Of a stretch of DNA of 64,000 nucleotides, positions 33,084 through 41,623 are shown piece by piece. Under the pieces are notes generated by a model that was not told the origin of the DNA, ran no database searches, and saw only the letters and a program-made list of their open reading frames with translations. Both the position numbers and the translations under genes were made by a program. Origin of the DNA: Burkholderia sp. USMB20 (lineage in GTDB: Bacteria; Pseudomonadota; Gammaproteobacteria; Burkholderiales; Burkholderiaceae); contig NZ_JTAN02000017.1 in NCBI RefSeq assembly GCF_000949135.2, forward strand, positions 1 through 64,000, given 5' to 3'. Within the stretch, counting starts at the first letter, position 1, and each line of letters opens with the position of its first letter.

Positions 33084-34250
33084 TCATTTCGACTTCTGCG
33101 ACCCGATCTCGCGGTCCCACTTCTGGAACGCGGCGACCATCGCCTGCGCGTTGAGCGGCTGCACGTGCGGACGCTCCGCGAGCAGCTTCGCGTACTCGGG
33201 GCGGCCGAACTTCCTGATCACTTCCTGGCTGTGCGCGGGCGCCATCTCGAGCGTCACGCCCTTCACCGCCGGGCCCGGATAGAAGTAGCCGTCGTCGTAG
33301 GTCATCGCCTGCTGCGCCGGCTCGAGCAGGAAGTTCATCAGCTTGAACAGCACGTCGAGCTTGTCCTTCGCCACGCCCTTCGGAATCACCATGTAGTGCG
33401 CGTCGTTGACCCACGTCATGTTGTCGAACGCCTGGATCCGGAAGTCGGCCGGCACGATGCCGAGCGCGCGCGGGTTGAGGTCCCAGCCGGTGACGGTCAC
33501 GGTCATGTCGCGCGTGCCTTCGCCGAGCTCCTTCATCACGGCCGACGTGCCGCCCGGGTAGTACGGCACGCAGTCGTTGAGCTGCTTCAGGAACGCCCAG
33601 GTCTTGTCCCAGCCGTTGATCGGATCCTGCGGGTTCTTGTCGCCCAGCACGTACGGCAGCCCCATCAGGAACGTGCGGCCGGGGCCCGAGTTCGCAGGGC
33701 GCGCGTAGATCAGCTTGTTCGGATGCGCCTTGCACCACGCGAGCAGCTGTTCGGGCGTCTTCGGCGGGTCGGCGACCTTCGCCGGGTTGTATTCGAGCAG
33801 CGGGCCGGCCGGCATGTAGGTCACTTCGAGGCCGAAGCCCTGCGCGACATCCTGCATCTTGCGCGGGCCGGGCGCGTACCGGTCGAGCACGCCGGGAAAC
33901 GCGCCCGCGTTGTCGGGCAGCAGCTTCAGCCACAGGTTCTGCTCGATGCCGGCGGCCAGCGCGTCGGTGCCCGTCAGCACGAGATCGATGTCGGCGCGCC
34001 CCGCCGCCTGCATCGCCTTGATCTTGCCCGGCAGCTGCGGCGCGGGCGCGTTCGTGAACGTGACGTTCGCGACGAGATTCGGGTTCTTCTCCTTGAACGC
34101 CTCGATGGCCTTCTGCGTGAGCTGCAGGTTGCCCGCGACGTCGACGACGTTCAGCGATACGGGTGCGGCAACGGCTGCCGCGGCCGACAGCGTGAAACCC
34201 AGCGCGAGTGCGATCCGGCGGACACGGCGAGCGATCGGGGTGGCGTTCAT
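33084..34250 (-). CDS. ABC transporter periplasmic solute-binding protein
   Basis: 388 residues. The N-terminus has a basic stretch (RRVRRI) and a hydrophobic core ending AAAAVAA, a Sec signal cleaved near residue 29. The mature protein is a type II binding fold: LNVVDVAGNLQLTQKAIEAFKEKNPN at the start, then VLTGTDALAAGIEQNLW. The ligand is not evident; sequence style is close to PotD/iron/phosphonate-type receptors. It is first in the four-gene importer operon, whose upstream region has two LysR-type boxes shared with the catabolic genes at 20-28 kb. Confidence 0.93.
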   Translation of the reverse strand: MNATPIARRVRRIALALGFTLSAAAAVAAPVSLNVVDVAGNLQLTQKAIEAFKEKNPNLVANVTFTNAPAPQLPGKIKAMQAAGRADIDLVLTGTDALAAGIEQNLWLKLLPDNAGAFPGVLDRYAPGPRKMQDVAQGFGLEVTYMPAGPLLEYNPAKVADPPKTPEQLLAWCKAHPNKLIYARPANSGPGRTFLMGLPYVLGDKNPQDPINGWDKTWAFLKQLNDCVPYYPGGTSAVMKELGEGTRDMTVTVTGWDLNPRALGIVPADFRIQAFDNMTWVNDAHYMVIPKGVAKDKLDVLFKLMNFLLEPAQQAMTYDDGYFYPGPAVKGVTLEMAPAHSQEVIRKFGRPEYAKLLAERPHVQPLNAQAMVAAFQKWDREIGSQKSK

Positions 34251-34280
34251 GTCTCCTCACTTCGGTCGGTGGATGGGACC

Positions 34281-34295
34281 TTTCTTTTCAGGAAA
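34281..34295 (-). promoter_or_regulatory. LysR-type box 1 upstream of the ABC importer
   Basis: TTTCT (34281-34285) - TTTCA - GGAAA (34291-34295), inverted repeat with one mismatch, 31 nt before the binding-protein start. Position so close to the gene would suit a site overlapping the promoter or leader. Confidence 0.55.
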
Positions 34296-34352
34296 TCATG
34301 ACGGCGTTATACGATGTCGGTCAACAAAAAACCGACTGGCGCGGGGCGGGAA

Positions 34353-34367
34353 TTTCCCTAACAGAAA
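34353..34367 (-). promoter_or_regulatory. LysR-type box 2 upstream of the ABC importer
   Basis: TTTCC (34353-34357) - CTAAC - AGAAA (34363-34367), one mismatch, 72 nt upstream of box 1 (about seven helical turns), so the two sites face the same side of the DNA. Confidence 0.55.
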
Positions 34368-34555
34368 CCTTCCGGTAGTCGACGATTTGATGATTTCGCG
34401 GCGCGCCGGGGCAGCAGAGGTTCGACGTGTTAGGACGTCGTATATCAAATTAGCGCTGATTGAAGCTCCGCGCGATCGGACGCCTGGGCAGCAATCGAGT
34501 CAGTGCGTGGTGTCGAGTGATCAAGAACGACTGAAAAGCCGACGACGCGACGTCG

Positions 34556-34942
34556 TCAGCGGGACAGAGACAATTCCCAGACTGCGCTGAAGTAATCGGC
34601 CAGTTCTTCGCTGCTGACATTGCCGTCCGCCACATCGACCATGAGGTCCTCGAGATCGGCGAGGCGAGGAATCGTGATCCCCTGCCGTTCCATATAGGTC
34701 AATGCACAGGTGAGACCGGTGCGCTTGTTGGCATCGTTGAAGACATGCCCGCGCGCGATGGCAACCGCATAGGTCGCGGCAATCCCGAACACGTCATCGA
34801 GGCCGGCGTAATGGGCGTGATTGTCGACGCGATGCAGGGCGGCCTCGACACCGCCCCGGCCGGCATGAGCAAATCCGCCCAAGCCGCCAAGGTCCCGGAT
34901 TATCTCGTCATGAATCGTGATGACGTAATCAAGGTCCAGCAA
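34556..34942 (-). CDS. doc: Doc-family toxin (Fic fold), death-on-curing type
   Basis: 128 residues beginning at a TTG codon (34942-34940), one base after the stop of the partner gene. HVFNDANKRTG (about residue 67) is the Fic/Doc active-site motif H-x-F-x-D-x-N-K-R. VITIHDEIIRDLGG and GIAATYAVAIARGH around it are standard for Doc. Doc phosphorylates elongation factor EF-Tu and stops translation. Translation is probably coupled to the upstream 57-residue gene, the likely antitoxin. All key residues are present, so the toxin appears active. Confidence 0.92.
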   Translation of the reverse strand: MLDLDYVITIHDEIIRDLGGLGGFAHAGRGGVEAALHRVDNHAHYAGLDDVFGIAATYAVAIARGHVFNDANKRTGLTCALTYMERQGITIPRLADLEDLMVDVADGNVSSEELADYFSAVWELSLSR

Positions 34943-34943
34943 A

Positions 34944-35117
34944 TCAACGATCCTTCAACGCGATCAGCACGTCTCGGTGTTCGGAAATGACTTTTCGGGC
35001 AGCGCGAAGCACGTCACCTTTCTCGGTTTCCGTTGAAGCCTTGACTTCCGTCGTGGGCCGGATGATCGTGCGGGGTTTCAGTTCAACCCCATACAGCGTC
35101 TTTCTTTTGGGGGCCAT
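34944..35117 (-). CDS. 57-residue putative antitoxin of the Doc toxin
   Basis: A short frame from the ATG at 35117 to the TGA at 34944, immediately before doc. It begins MAPKRKTLYGVELKPRT, is strongly basic in the first 30 residues and ends in an amphipathic helix (DVLRAARKVISEHRDVLIA). Phd, the classical Doc partner, is about 73 residues with an AbrB-like or Phd/YefM DNA-binding fold and a disordered C-terminal neutraliser; this product is shorter and has no recognisable Phd/YefM domain. Gene order and spacing make it the antitoxin candidate. Confidence 0.7.
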   Translation of the reverse strand: MAPKRKTLYGVELKPRTIIRPTTEVKASTETEKGDVLRAARKVISEHRDVLIALKDR

Positions 35118-35128
35118 GACAGTTTTCC

Positions 35129-35134
35129 ATCATA
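35129..35134 (-). promoter_or_regulatory. Probable -10 element of the toxin-antitoxin operon
   Basis: TATGAT on the minus strand, 12 nt before the antitoxin ATG, in an AT-rich patch (35121-35150). No good -35 box is visible and the leader would be very short. Confidence 0.35.
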
Positions 35135-35241
35135 AAAGCATGAATAATCAGCCGCTTGCCTGCGCTCGAACCGAGCGGCCGCGTTGGCGACAATCATAGC
35201 ACCCGAAGTGGCGCCGAAGCGCCCGGACGATGGCGGCGACG

Positions 35242-35835
35242 TCAGCCCGACAAGCTGTAACGGCTTTTGCCGAGTGCCGCGACTTCCCCGATCAGCCGCT
35301 CCGCATCCCGCCACTCGCCGTATCCGGACGCCGGATTCAGATGCCCGACTTCGCCGAGATCGACGAGCTTGCTGCCCCACCCTGCCGCCAGCACTTCGAC
35401 GCGTTCGAAGCGCGCGAGCGGATCGTTGCGGCTCGCGGCCACGACGCTCGGAAACGGCAGCCGCCCGGTCGGTACCGGCGTCCAGCCGTTCGCGGCGATC
35501 GCGTCGGGCGCCGGATAACCGGCGGGCATCGGCGTATCGAGATCGGCCGGCGCCGCGAGCAGCGCGCCGTGGATCTTGCGCGTGGCCTGCAGAGCCCAAT
35601 GCACGGCGATCATCACGCCCGCGCTATGCGCGACGAGAATCACGGGGCCGTCGATCGCGGCAAGCGCCGCATCGAGTGCCGCGACGCGCGCGGCGCGGCT
35701 CAGCTTGTCGGCTTCGAGCGGCGCGACGGACCGTGCATTCGGCAGGCGTCGTTGCAGATGTGTCTGCCAATGGTCTTCGACGTGATCGCGCAAGCCGGGC
35801 ACGATCAGGATGGTGGGTGCGGTCGCCAGGGTCAT
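35242..35835 (-). CDS. RBBP9/YdeN-family serine hydrolase
   Basis: 197 residues. ILIVPGLRDHVEDHWQTHLQ at the start and VILVAHSAGVMIAVHW (about residue 70) with the nucleophile Ser are typical of the RBBP9/YdeN group. The catalytic His lies in GEVGHLNPASGYGEW (about 165). Substrate unknown. It follows the MFS gene by 22 nt on the same strand and ends the BKACE-containing operon. Confidence 0.92.
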   Translation of the reverse strand: MTLATAPTILIVPGLRDHVEDHWQTHLQRRLPNARSVAPLEADKLSRAARVAALDAALAAIDGPVILVAHSAGVMIAVHWALQATRKIHGALLAAPADLDTPMPAGYPAPDAIAANGWTPVPTGRLPFPSVVAASRNDPLARFERVEVLAAGWGSKLVDLGEVGHLNPASGYGEWRDAERLIGEVAALGKSRYSLSG

Positions 35836-35857
35836 GCAGCCTCCGGGAGGGTTCGGT

Positions 35858-37186
35858 TCAGGAAAGGTGGGACGCGCGCCGTTCGCGTTCGACGCGCGCG
35901 AGATCGGCCGCGTAGCTCGCGCGTCCGATCGCGAACAGCACGGCGGCCGCGAGCGGCACGACGGGAATCCATTGCAGTGCGCCGACGAGGCCGGCGCGAT
36001 CGGCGACCCACCCCGTCAGCAGCGGGCCCGGCGCCATGCCGAGCAGGTTGTTGGCGAGCGTGAGCGTCGCGAACGCCGATGCGTGGATCGCGGCGGGCGT
36101 CAGGTTCGCGACCATCGCGCCCGATGCGCCGGACGCGCCCGCACCGACCAGCATGCCCGCACAGATCAGCGCGAGTTGCAGCGGCCCGGGCGGCAGCCGG
36201 AACGCGGCCGCGAGGCACACGCCCGTCAGCACGCAATACGCGATCGCGGTCAGCCACTTGCGCTTGCCGTCGGTCTTGCCGACGCGGTCGGTGACGATCC
36301 CGCAGCCGACCATCCCGACGCCCGACAGCAGCACGAAGCCGGCCGCGAGCACCGCGGCGCGGTCCGGCGCCATCGCGTAATAACGGTTCAGGTAGCTCGG
36401 CAGCCACGCGAACAGCGCACCGGGCACGAACAGGTGCAGCCCGCTGCCGACATACGCGCAGATCACCGAACGCGATGCGAACAGCCCCGACATCAGCGCG
36501 TGCACGCTGCCGCGCAGGTCGCGCGGCGCATCGGCATGGGGCCGGCACGGTTCGACGCGGCAGGCCGCGAGCCGCCGTTCGGTGACCACGCCGCGGTACG
36601 CGACGAGCAGCACGATGCCGAGCACGGCCATCACGCCGAACGACCAGCGCCAGCCGAGATGCGCGCCGACGAGGCCGCCGAGCGCCATCCCGAAGACGGA
36701 GCCGAACGCGCCGCCGGCCATGAACGCGCCGGTCAGCGTCGCGCGCAGGCGCGCCGGAAAGATGCTGAGGATCAGTGCGACGCCGACGCTGCCGTACGCG
36801 GCTTCGCCGAGCCCGACGAGGCCGCGCGCAACCAGCATTTGGGCGTAGTTGGTCGACAGCGCGCAGCCGAGTGTCGCGACGCTCCACAGCGCGGCCATCA
36901 GCACGATGCTGCGCACGCGGCCGAAGCGGTCGGCGAGCACCGACAGCGGGAACGTCAGCAGGCCGACCAGCAGCGCGACGACGCCGGACAGCGAGCCGAG
37001 CTGCGTGTCCGACAGTCCCCACGCGTGCTTGAGGAGCGGAAACACGGCATTGAGCACCTGCCGCGACATGTAGTCCGACAGCAGCAGGCCGACGGTCAGC
37101 CCGAACACGAGCCAGGCATAGGCCGGCGCGCGCCGCCCGGTGGCCGCCACGTCCTGCAGCGACGGCTCGACGTGATGAATCAGCAT
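35858..37186 (-). CDS. MFS transporter (probable organic acid uptake)
   Basis: 442 residues, twelve helices. First helix: AYAWLVFGLTVGLLLSDYMSRQVLNAVFP. The loop 2-3 motif is VLADRFGRVRSIVLM (about 85), and GLGEAAYGSVGVALI follows in helix 4. YMSRQVLNAVFPLLKHAWGLSD resembles aromatic-acid and hexuronate carriers. It lies between BKACE and the RBBP9-like hydrolase on the minus strand and probably imports the substrate handled by this block. Confidence 0.92.
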   Translation of the reverse strand: MLIHHVEPSLQDVAATGRRAPAYAWLVFGLTVGLLLSDYMSRQVLNAVFPLLKHAWGLSDTQLGSLSGVVALLVGLLTFPLSVLADRFGRVRSIVLMAALWSVATLGCALSTNYAQMLVARGLVGLGEAAYGSVGVALILSIFPARLRATLTGAFMAGGAFGSVFGMALGGLVGAHLGWRWSFGVMAVLGIVLLVAYRGVVTERRLAACRVEPCRPHADAPRDLRGSVHALMSGLFASRSVICAYVGSGLHLFVPGALFAWLPSYLNRYYAMAPDRAAVLAAGFVLLSGVGMVGCGIVTDRVGKTDGKRKWLTAIAYCVLTGVCLAAAFRLPPGPLQLALICAGMLVGAGASGASGAMVANLTPAAIHASAFATLTLANNLLGMAPGPLLTGWVADRAGLVGALQWIPVVPLAAAVLFAIGRASYAADLARVERERRASHLS

Positions 37187-37350
37187 GCGTGTCTCCTCCG
37201 GCACCGGTGCGGCAACGCGCCGGCGCGGCTTGCGCGGCCCCGCTCCGTTCGTCGGAGCTTGCCTCGCGCACCGCGCGAGGGTGGGTGCCGCGCCACATCG
37301 ATCGGCGGGCGGCGCTCGCGGGCCGCCCGGTTGCACGGTCGCCCGGTGCG

Positions 37351-38406
37351 TCAGGCCGCGCGCAGCGGCACGCTCAGCTGGCCCGGCCGGCGGTTCGGCG
37401 CCATCCCGAGCTGCGCGAGCGTCTCGTCGACGCCGTCGTACTGCACGCCGATCCGGTAGATCGCCTTCGCCTCCTTGCCGGTGGCGATCTCGCGCCCGAG
37501 TTCGCGCGCGATCCGCGCGCACTGCTCGACCTGCTGCACCGACGTCATCCGGTTGCCCTTCTGGTCGATGATCGTGTCCTCGATCCCGCAGCGCGGATGC
37601 AGGCCCAGCGCCATCGCGACCGTGTTGATCGGCAGCACGTTCTTCATCAGCGATTCGAGCGTGATGCACGCGCCGTCCGGGCAGCGCCGCACGAATTCCA
37701 TGAAGTTGTACGGATTCGGGCCGTCGAAGCCGCCGCCGATGCCGACCCACGTGACGTTCAGCGGCCCGCGATAGACGCCGCGGCGGATGATCCGCTCGAG
37801 CGTTTCCAGCGCGTGCATGCCGGTGAGCTGGAAATGCGGCTGGATGCCGGCCGCCTGCAGCCGGCGCAGGTGCTCGTCGACCCAGCCGGGGCCGGCCGGC
37901 ACGGTCATCTCGCGGTACGCGTCCCACAGCGCGGCTTCGTTCAGCGACGTGCCGGCAATGTCCTTGCGGTTCATCAGCTCGGTGATGTTCATCTGCACGG
38001 TGTTGATCGCGACCGTCACCTGGTCGGGCTTCGGCGTCAGCTCGGCGAGCATGTGGCGCGTGTCGTCGGACAGCCATTTCGCCTCGGCGCCGTCGCCTTC
38101 CGGCGCGAACGAGATCGAGCCGCCGACCTGCAGGATCATGTCGGGCACCGCCTCGCGCAGCCGGCCGAGCAGCTCGTTGAATTTCGACAGCCGCTTGCTG
38201 CCCTTGCCGTCGAGCTCGCGCACGTGCAGGTGCAGCACCGTCGCGCCCGCGTTGTAGCAGTCGACGGCCTTCTGCACGTGCTCGTCCATCGTCACCGGAA
38301 TGTCTTCCGGAAAGTCGGCGGGCATCCATTCGGGGCCGTACGGCGCGACCGTGATGACTACCTTGTCCTGGTTTTCCGGGTGCAGCGAATCGTCGAGAAA
38401 TTGCAT
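37351..38406 (-). CDS. Beta-keto acid cleavage enzyme (BKACE family)
   Basis: 351 residues. KVVITVAPYGPEWMP begins the TIM barrel; GATVLHLHVREL (about residue 55) supplies the zinc-binding His-x-His; VTWVGIGGGF and ALGLHPRCGIEDTIIDQKG (about 275) hold the other conserved residues including the zinc-binding Glu region. BKACE enzymes condense a beta-keto acid with acetyl-CoA and cleave it to acetoacetate plus a new acyl-CoA. Substrates in the family include 3-keto-5-aminohexanoate and dehydrocarnitine; the one here is unknown. The long N-terminal extension is typical of one subgroup. Confidence 0.93.
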   Translation of the reverse strand: MQFLDDSLHPENQDKVVITVAPYGPEWMPADFPEDIPVTMDEHVQKAVDCYNAGATVLHLHVRELDGKGSKRLSKFNELLGRLREAVPDMILQVGGSISFAPEGDGAEAKWLSDDTRHMLAELTPKPDQVTVAINTVQMNITELMNRKDIAGTSLNEAALWDAYREMTVPAGPGWVDEHLRRLQAAGIQPHFQLTGMHALETLERIIRRGVYRGPLNVTWVGIGGGFDGPNPYNFMEFVRRCPDGACITLESLMKNVLPINTVAMALGLHPRCGIEDTIIDQKGNRMTSVQQVEQCARIARELGREIATGKEAKAIYRIGVQYDGVDETLAQLGMAPNRRPGQLSVPLRAA

Positions 38407-38526
38407 GTCGTCCTCCAGTGGGAATCGTTTCAGTGCAGGCGTACGGGCGTGCGTATCCCGCCGCGCCGCGCGGCTGGCCCGGCGCGTCGTGTACGGGGTT
38501 GCGAGTCGGTTAAGGTGCGGGCGCGT

Positions 38527-39375
38527 TCAGAACGGCACGTCGCCGACGATGCCCGCGCGCTCCATCCTGCGCACGCACGGTGGGTAGTCCATCACCGCGT
38601 AATGCTGGGTGCTGCGGTTGTCCCAGATCGCGACGCTGTTCTTCTTCCAGCGCCAGCGCACCTGGTATTCGGGGATGTAAGCCTGGCTGATCAGGTATTG
38701 CAGCAGCTGGCCGGCGCCCGGATTCGCGTCCTGCCCGACGCGCACGCGCCCGGGCGTATGGAAGTTCGTGAAGTGCGTCGTGAACGCGTTCACGTACAGC
38801 ACCTTCTCGCCGGTTTCGGGATGCGTGCGCACGACCGGATGCTCGGCGTCCGGATACTGCGCTTTCAGCGCGAGGCGCTTGTCGACCGGCATCGCCGCGC
38901 CGAAGCTCGCCTCGATGCTGTGACGCGCACGCAAGTCTTCGATCTGCTGCTTCACGTGTTCCGGCAAGTTCTCGTACGCGAGCACCATGTTCGCCCACAT
39001 CGTGTCGCCGCCAACCGGCGGACCGTCGATGCAGCGCAGCACACAGCCGAGCGGCGGCGCCACGCGCCAGCTCGCATCGCTGTGCCACGCATTCTCGTAG
39101 CGGTCGTTCGGCTGGTCGGGCGACTTGTAGATCCGCACGAGCCCCGGGTGCTCGGGATCGCTGCCGGCGACCGGATGATCCTCGAGCTCGCCGAAGCGGC
39201 GCGCGAACGCGACGTGCTCGGCGCGCGTGATGTCCTGGTCGCGCAAGAACAGCACGCGATGGCGCAGCAGTTGCGTGCGGATCTCGGCGAACAGGCCGTC
39301 GTCGTGCACGGCGTCGGCGAGGCTCACGTCCAGCAGCTCCGCGCCGATCGCACAGGTCAGGGGTTCGACTCGCAT
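38527..39375 (-). CDS. TauD/TfdA-family Fe(II)/2-oxoglutarate dioxygenase
   Basis: 282 residues. Iron ligands are visible: NAWHSDASW (H-x-D, about residue 97) and the distal His in NRSTQHYAVMDY (about 258). The 2-oxoglutarate-binding Arg is in RRMERAGIVG near the C-terminus. TMWANMVLAYENLP and VNAFTTHFTNF are family segments. It oxidatively removes or hydroxylates a side group, releasing CO2 and succinate. Placed between BKACE and the quinone oxidoreductase, it may open the pathway, for example on a quaternary amine or ether substrate. Confidence 0.94.
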   Translation of the reverse strand: MRVEPLTCAIGAELLDVSLADAVHDDGLFAEIRTQLLRHRVLFLRDQDITRAEHVAFARRFGELEDHPVAGSDPEHPGLVRIYKSPDQPNDRYENAWHSDASWRVAPPLGCVLRCIDGPPVGGDTMWANMVLAYENLPEHVKQQIEDLRARHSIEASFGAAMPVDKRLALKAQYPDAEHPVVRTHPETGEKVLYVNAFTTHFTNFHTPGRVRVGQDANPGAGQLLQYLISQAYIPEYQVRWRWKKNSVAIWDNRSTQHYAVMDYPPCVRRMERAGIVGDVPF

Positions 39376-39385
39376 GCGCGTCTCC

Positions 39386-40366
39386 TCAGACGATGAATAC
39401 CGACGAGCCGGTCGTCTTGCGCGACTCGAGATCGCGGTGCGCCTGCGCCGCGTCCTGCAGCGCGTAACGCTGGTTGATCTCGATCCGGATGCGGCCGGCC
39501 GCGACGTGCGCGAACAGCTCGCCGGCCAGGTCGTTCTTCTCGGCCGGATCGGCGATGTAGTCGGCCAGCGCCGGGCGCGTCAGGTACAGCGAGCCCTTCA
39601 TCGCGAGGCGCTGCGGGTCGAACGGCGGGATCGGGCCCGACGCGGTGCCGACGCAGACCATCAGCCCGCGCCGCTTCAGCGAATCGAGCGAGCCTTCGAA
39701 GGTGTCCTTGCCGACGCTGTCGAACACGACGTCGACGCCCGCGCCGCCAGTCAGTTCGCGCACGCGCTTCGCGACGTCCTCGCGGCTGTAGTCGATCGTA
39801 TGGTCGCAGCCGTGTGCGCGGGCGATCGCGGCCTTGGGTTCGCTCGACACGGTGCCGATCACCGTGAGCCCGAGCAGCTTCGCCCATTGCGACACGATCA
39901 GCCCGACGCCGCCCGCGGCCGCGTGCAGCAGGATCGTGTCGCCCGGCGCGAACGCGTGGATGCGGCGCAACAGGTAGGCCGACGTCAGGCCGCGCATCGT
40001 CATCGCCGCGGCCGTGTCGCAGGCGATCCCGGCCGGCAGCTTCACGAGCGGCGCGGCGGCGATCAGCCGTTCGGTGCTGTACGCGCCGAGCGTGTTCAGG
40101 AAGCCGGTGTAGGTCACCCGGTCGCCGGCGGCGACGTTCGTCACGCCGGGGCCGACGGCCTCGACCACGCCGGCGGCCTCGACGCCGATGCCGGCCGGCA
40201 GCGGCACCGGATACAGGCCGCTGCGGAAATACGTGTCGGCGAAGTTCAGGCCGACGGCCTCGTGCCGCAGGCGGACCTGCCCCGCGCCCGGGTCGCCGAC
40301 TTCGACCGCTTCCCAGCGCAGCACATCGGGGCCGCCGGTTTCGTGGAATCGCACTGCATGTGCCAT
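39386..40366 (-). CDS. Quinone oxidoreductase (zinc-free MDR family, NADPH-dependent)
   Basis: 326 residues. GLNFADTYFRSGLYPVPLPAGIGVEAAGVVEAVG near the N-terminus is the QOR signature and lacks the zinc ligands of alcohol dehydrogenases. HAAAGGVGLIVSQWAKLLG (about 145) is the AxxGxxG NADPH-binding motif. It reduces quinones or activated alkenals by one or two electrons. It ends 10 nt before the dioxygenase start and is on the same operon. Confidence 0.95.
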   Translation of the reverse strand: MAHAVRFHETGGPDVLRWEAVEVGDPGAGQVRLRHEAVGLNFADTYFRSGLYPVPLPAGIGVEAAGVVEAVGPGVTNVAAGDRVTYTGFLNTLGAYSTERLIAAAPLVKLPAGIACDTAAAMTMRGLTSAYLLRRIHAFAPGDTILLHAAAGGVGLIVSQWAKLLGLTVIGTVSSEPKAAIARAHGCDHTIDYSREDVAKRVRELTGGAGVDVVFDSVGKDTFEGSLDSLKRRGLMVCVGTASGPIPPFDPQRLAMKGSLYLTRPALADYIADPAEKNDLAGELFAHVAAGRIRIEINQRYALQDAAQAHRDLESRKTTGSSVFIV

Positions 40367-40399
40367 CTGGTTCTCCGTAGGATTTCAGTCGGATGCGCG

Positions 40400-41368
40400 T
40401 CACGCATCGTCGGGTTCGTCCGCGCCCGGCGTCGTCGCGGCAGAGCCGCTCGCCGGAGGCGCGTCCAGTTCGGTCCAGTCGGCGTCGCTCAAATAGCGCC
40501 GCGCGGCCGGGAAAATCACGCCTTCCATGCGCCCCATCTGCTCGAACGCGCCGCGCGCATAGACGGCGAGCGCTGCATCGAACGCGGCCGACGGCAAGCC
40601 GTCGGCGGCGAGCCGCGCCAGCGCGTCGAGCGCGTGCGCATCGCGGCGCCGCTGGCGGTCGAGCTCGTCGAGTTCGGCCGCGGTGCTCTCCGCCCGTCTG
40701 CGCAATGCCGCGCACAGGCGTGCTTCGGCGGACGGCCCGGAACGCGCGTCCTGCAGCGCCGCGAGCGACACCAACGCGGCCTGCACCGCCAGCGTGCGGG
40801 CCGCGTCGGCGGCCGGCCGCGTTGCCGAGTCCGGGTCTTCGCTCGCGAGCGTCGGCGCCTGCAACTGCGTGAGCGCCTGCAACTGCGCGCCGAGCGCGCG
40901 ATGCGCGGCGAGACAGCGGGCCATCACGCGCGCCTCTGCCGGCGCACGCCGCGCCGGGCACACGAGCACCGGCACGCCGCTCGTCGCGAGCAGCAACCGC
41001 CGTTGCGCGGCCGCGCCGGCATCGGCATCGTGCGGCAGCGCCGCGACGCCGATCAGGTCGCAGCCGAGTTCGCCGGCGAGCGTGGCGGGCGACGTGCCGC
41101 CGGCCGCCGGATGGCCGGCCCCCGGATCGCCGGCCGCCGCGATCGCATGGGACAGGCCCTGCGCCCGGGCGGCGGCTTCCACTTTCGCACCGTGTTCCGG
41201 CATCCGCGCTCCGGATAAACGCGAGTCGGAGCCGGGCGATTGCGGCGCCGCGCCGGACAGCACGAACGTGACCCGCGCGCCGACCGCACGCGCCAGTTCG
41301 AGCGCATGGCCGATCGCGTCGATGCCGCCGGGCACGCCGTCGACCGTCACGAGCAGATGGCGATACAT
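40400..41368 (-). CDS. Universal stress protein-hemerythrin-like fusion, degenerate in both domains
   Basis: 322 residues. Residues 1-140 form a USP-like domain: MYRHLLVTVDGVPGGIDAIGHALELARAVGARV at the start and GVPVLVCPARR at the end. The ATP-binding G-x2-G-x9-G(S/T) pattern is missing; that stretch reads DADAGAAAQRRLLLATSG. Residues 150-310 resemble a hemerythrin-like HHE helical bundle (CLAAHRALGAQL; FEQMGRMEGVIFPAARRYLSDADWTELDA). The last helix has Gln where HHE proteins usually have His, so diiron binding is doubtful. First gene of the minus-strand operon, divergent from the MalT-like regulator. Confidence 0.8.
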   Translation of the reverse strand: MYRHLLVTVDGVPGGIDAIGHALELARAVGARVTFVLSGAAPQSPGSDSRLSGARMPEHGAKVEAAARAQGLSHAIAAAGDPGAGHPAAGGTSPATLAGELGCDLIGVAALPHDADAGAAAQRRLLLATSGVPVLVCPARRAPAEARVMARCLAAHRALGAQLQALTQLQAPTLASEDPDSATRPAADAARTLAVQAALVSLAALQDARSGPSAEARLCAALRRRAESTAAELDELDRQRRRDAHALDALARLAADGLPSAAFDAALAVYARGAFEQMGRMEGVIFPAARRYLSDADWTELDAPPASGSAATTPGADEPDDA

Positions 41369-41623
41369 CGTGCCGCTCCGTTTATCCGGCGCTCGGCGCG
41401 CTGCGGCGCGCGCCGGTCGATACGATGTTCATGGCCCCCTCCCCGTTGCATTGGTCAATCGCGTTCGTCACGCCTCGGAACCCATGCTATCGGCCGGGCG
41501 GCGGCGCGGCCCCACTCGCCGCGGGGGGGATTGACGCGCGAACGCGGTTCGGCCGATCCTTCCCCCCACGCCCACCCCGGACGCCGGCCTGCACGGCAGC
41601 GCCGGATTCCGACTGCTGCCCCG

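Larger units (their letters stand above)
34251..34555. other. Promoter region of the ABC importer, convergent side of the toxin gene
   Basis: 305 nt between the minus-strand doc gene and the minus-strand binding-protein gene. It holds LysR-type boxes at 34281-34295 and 34353-34367. The remainder is relatively AT-rich and without a recognised gene. Confidence 0.5.
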
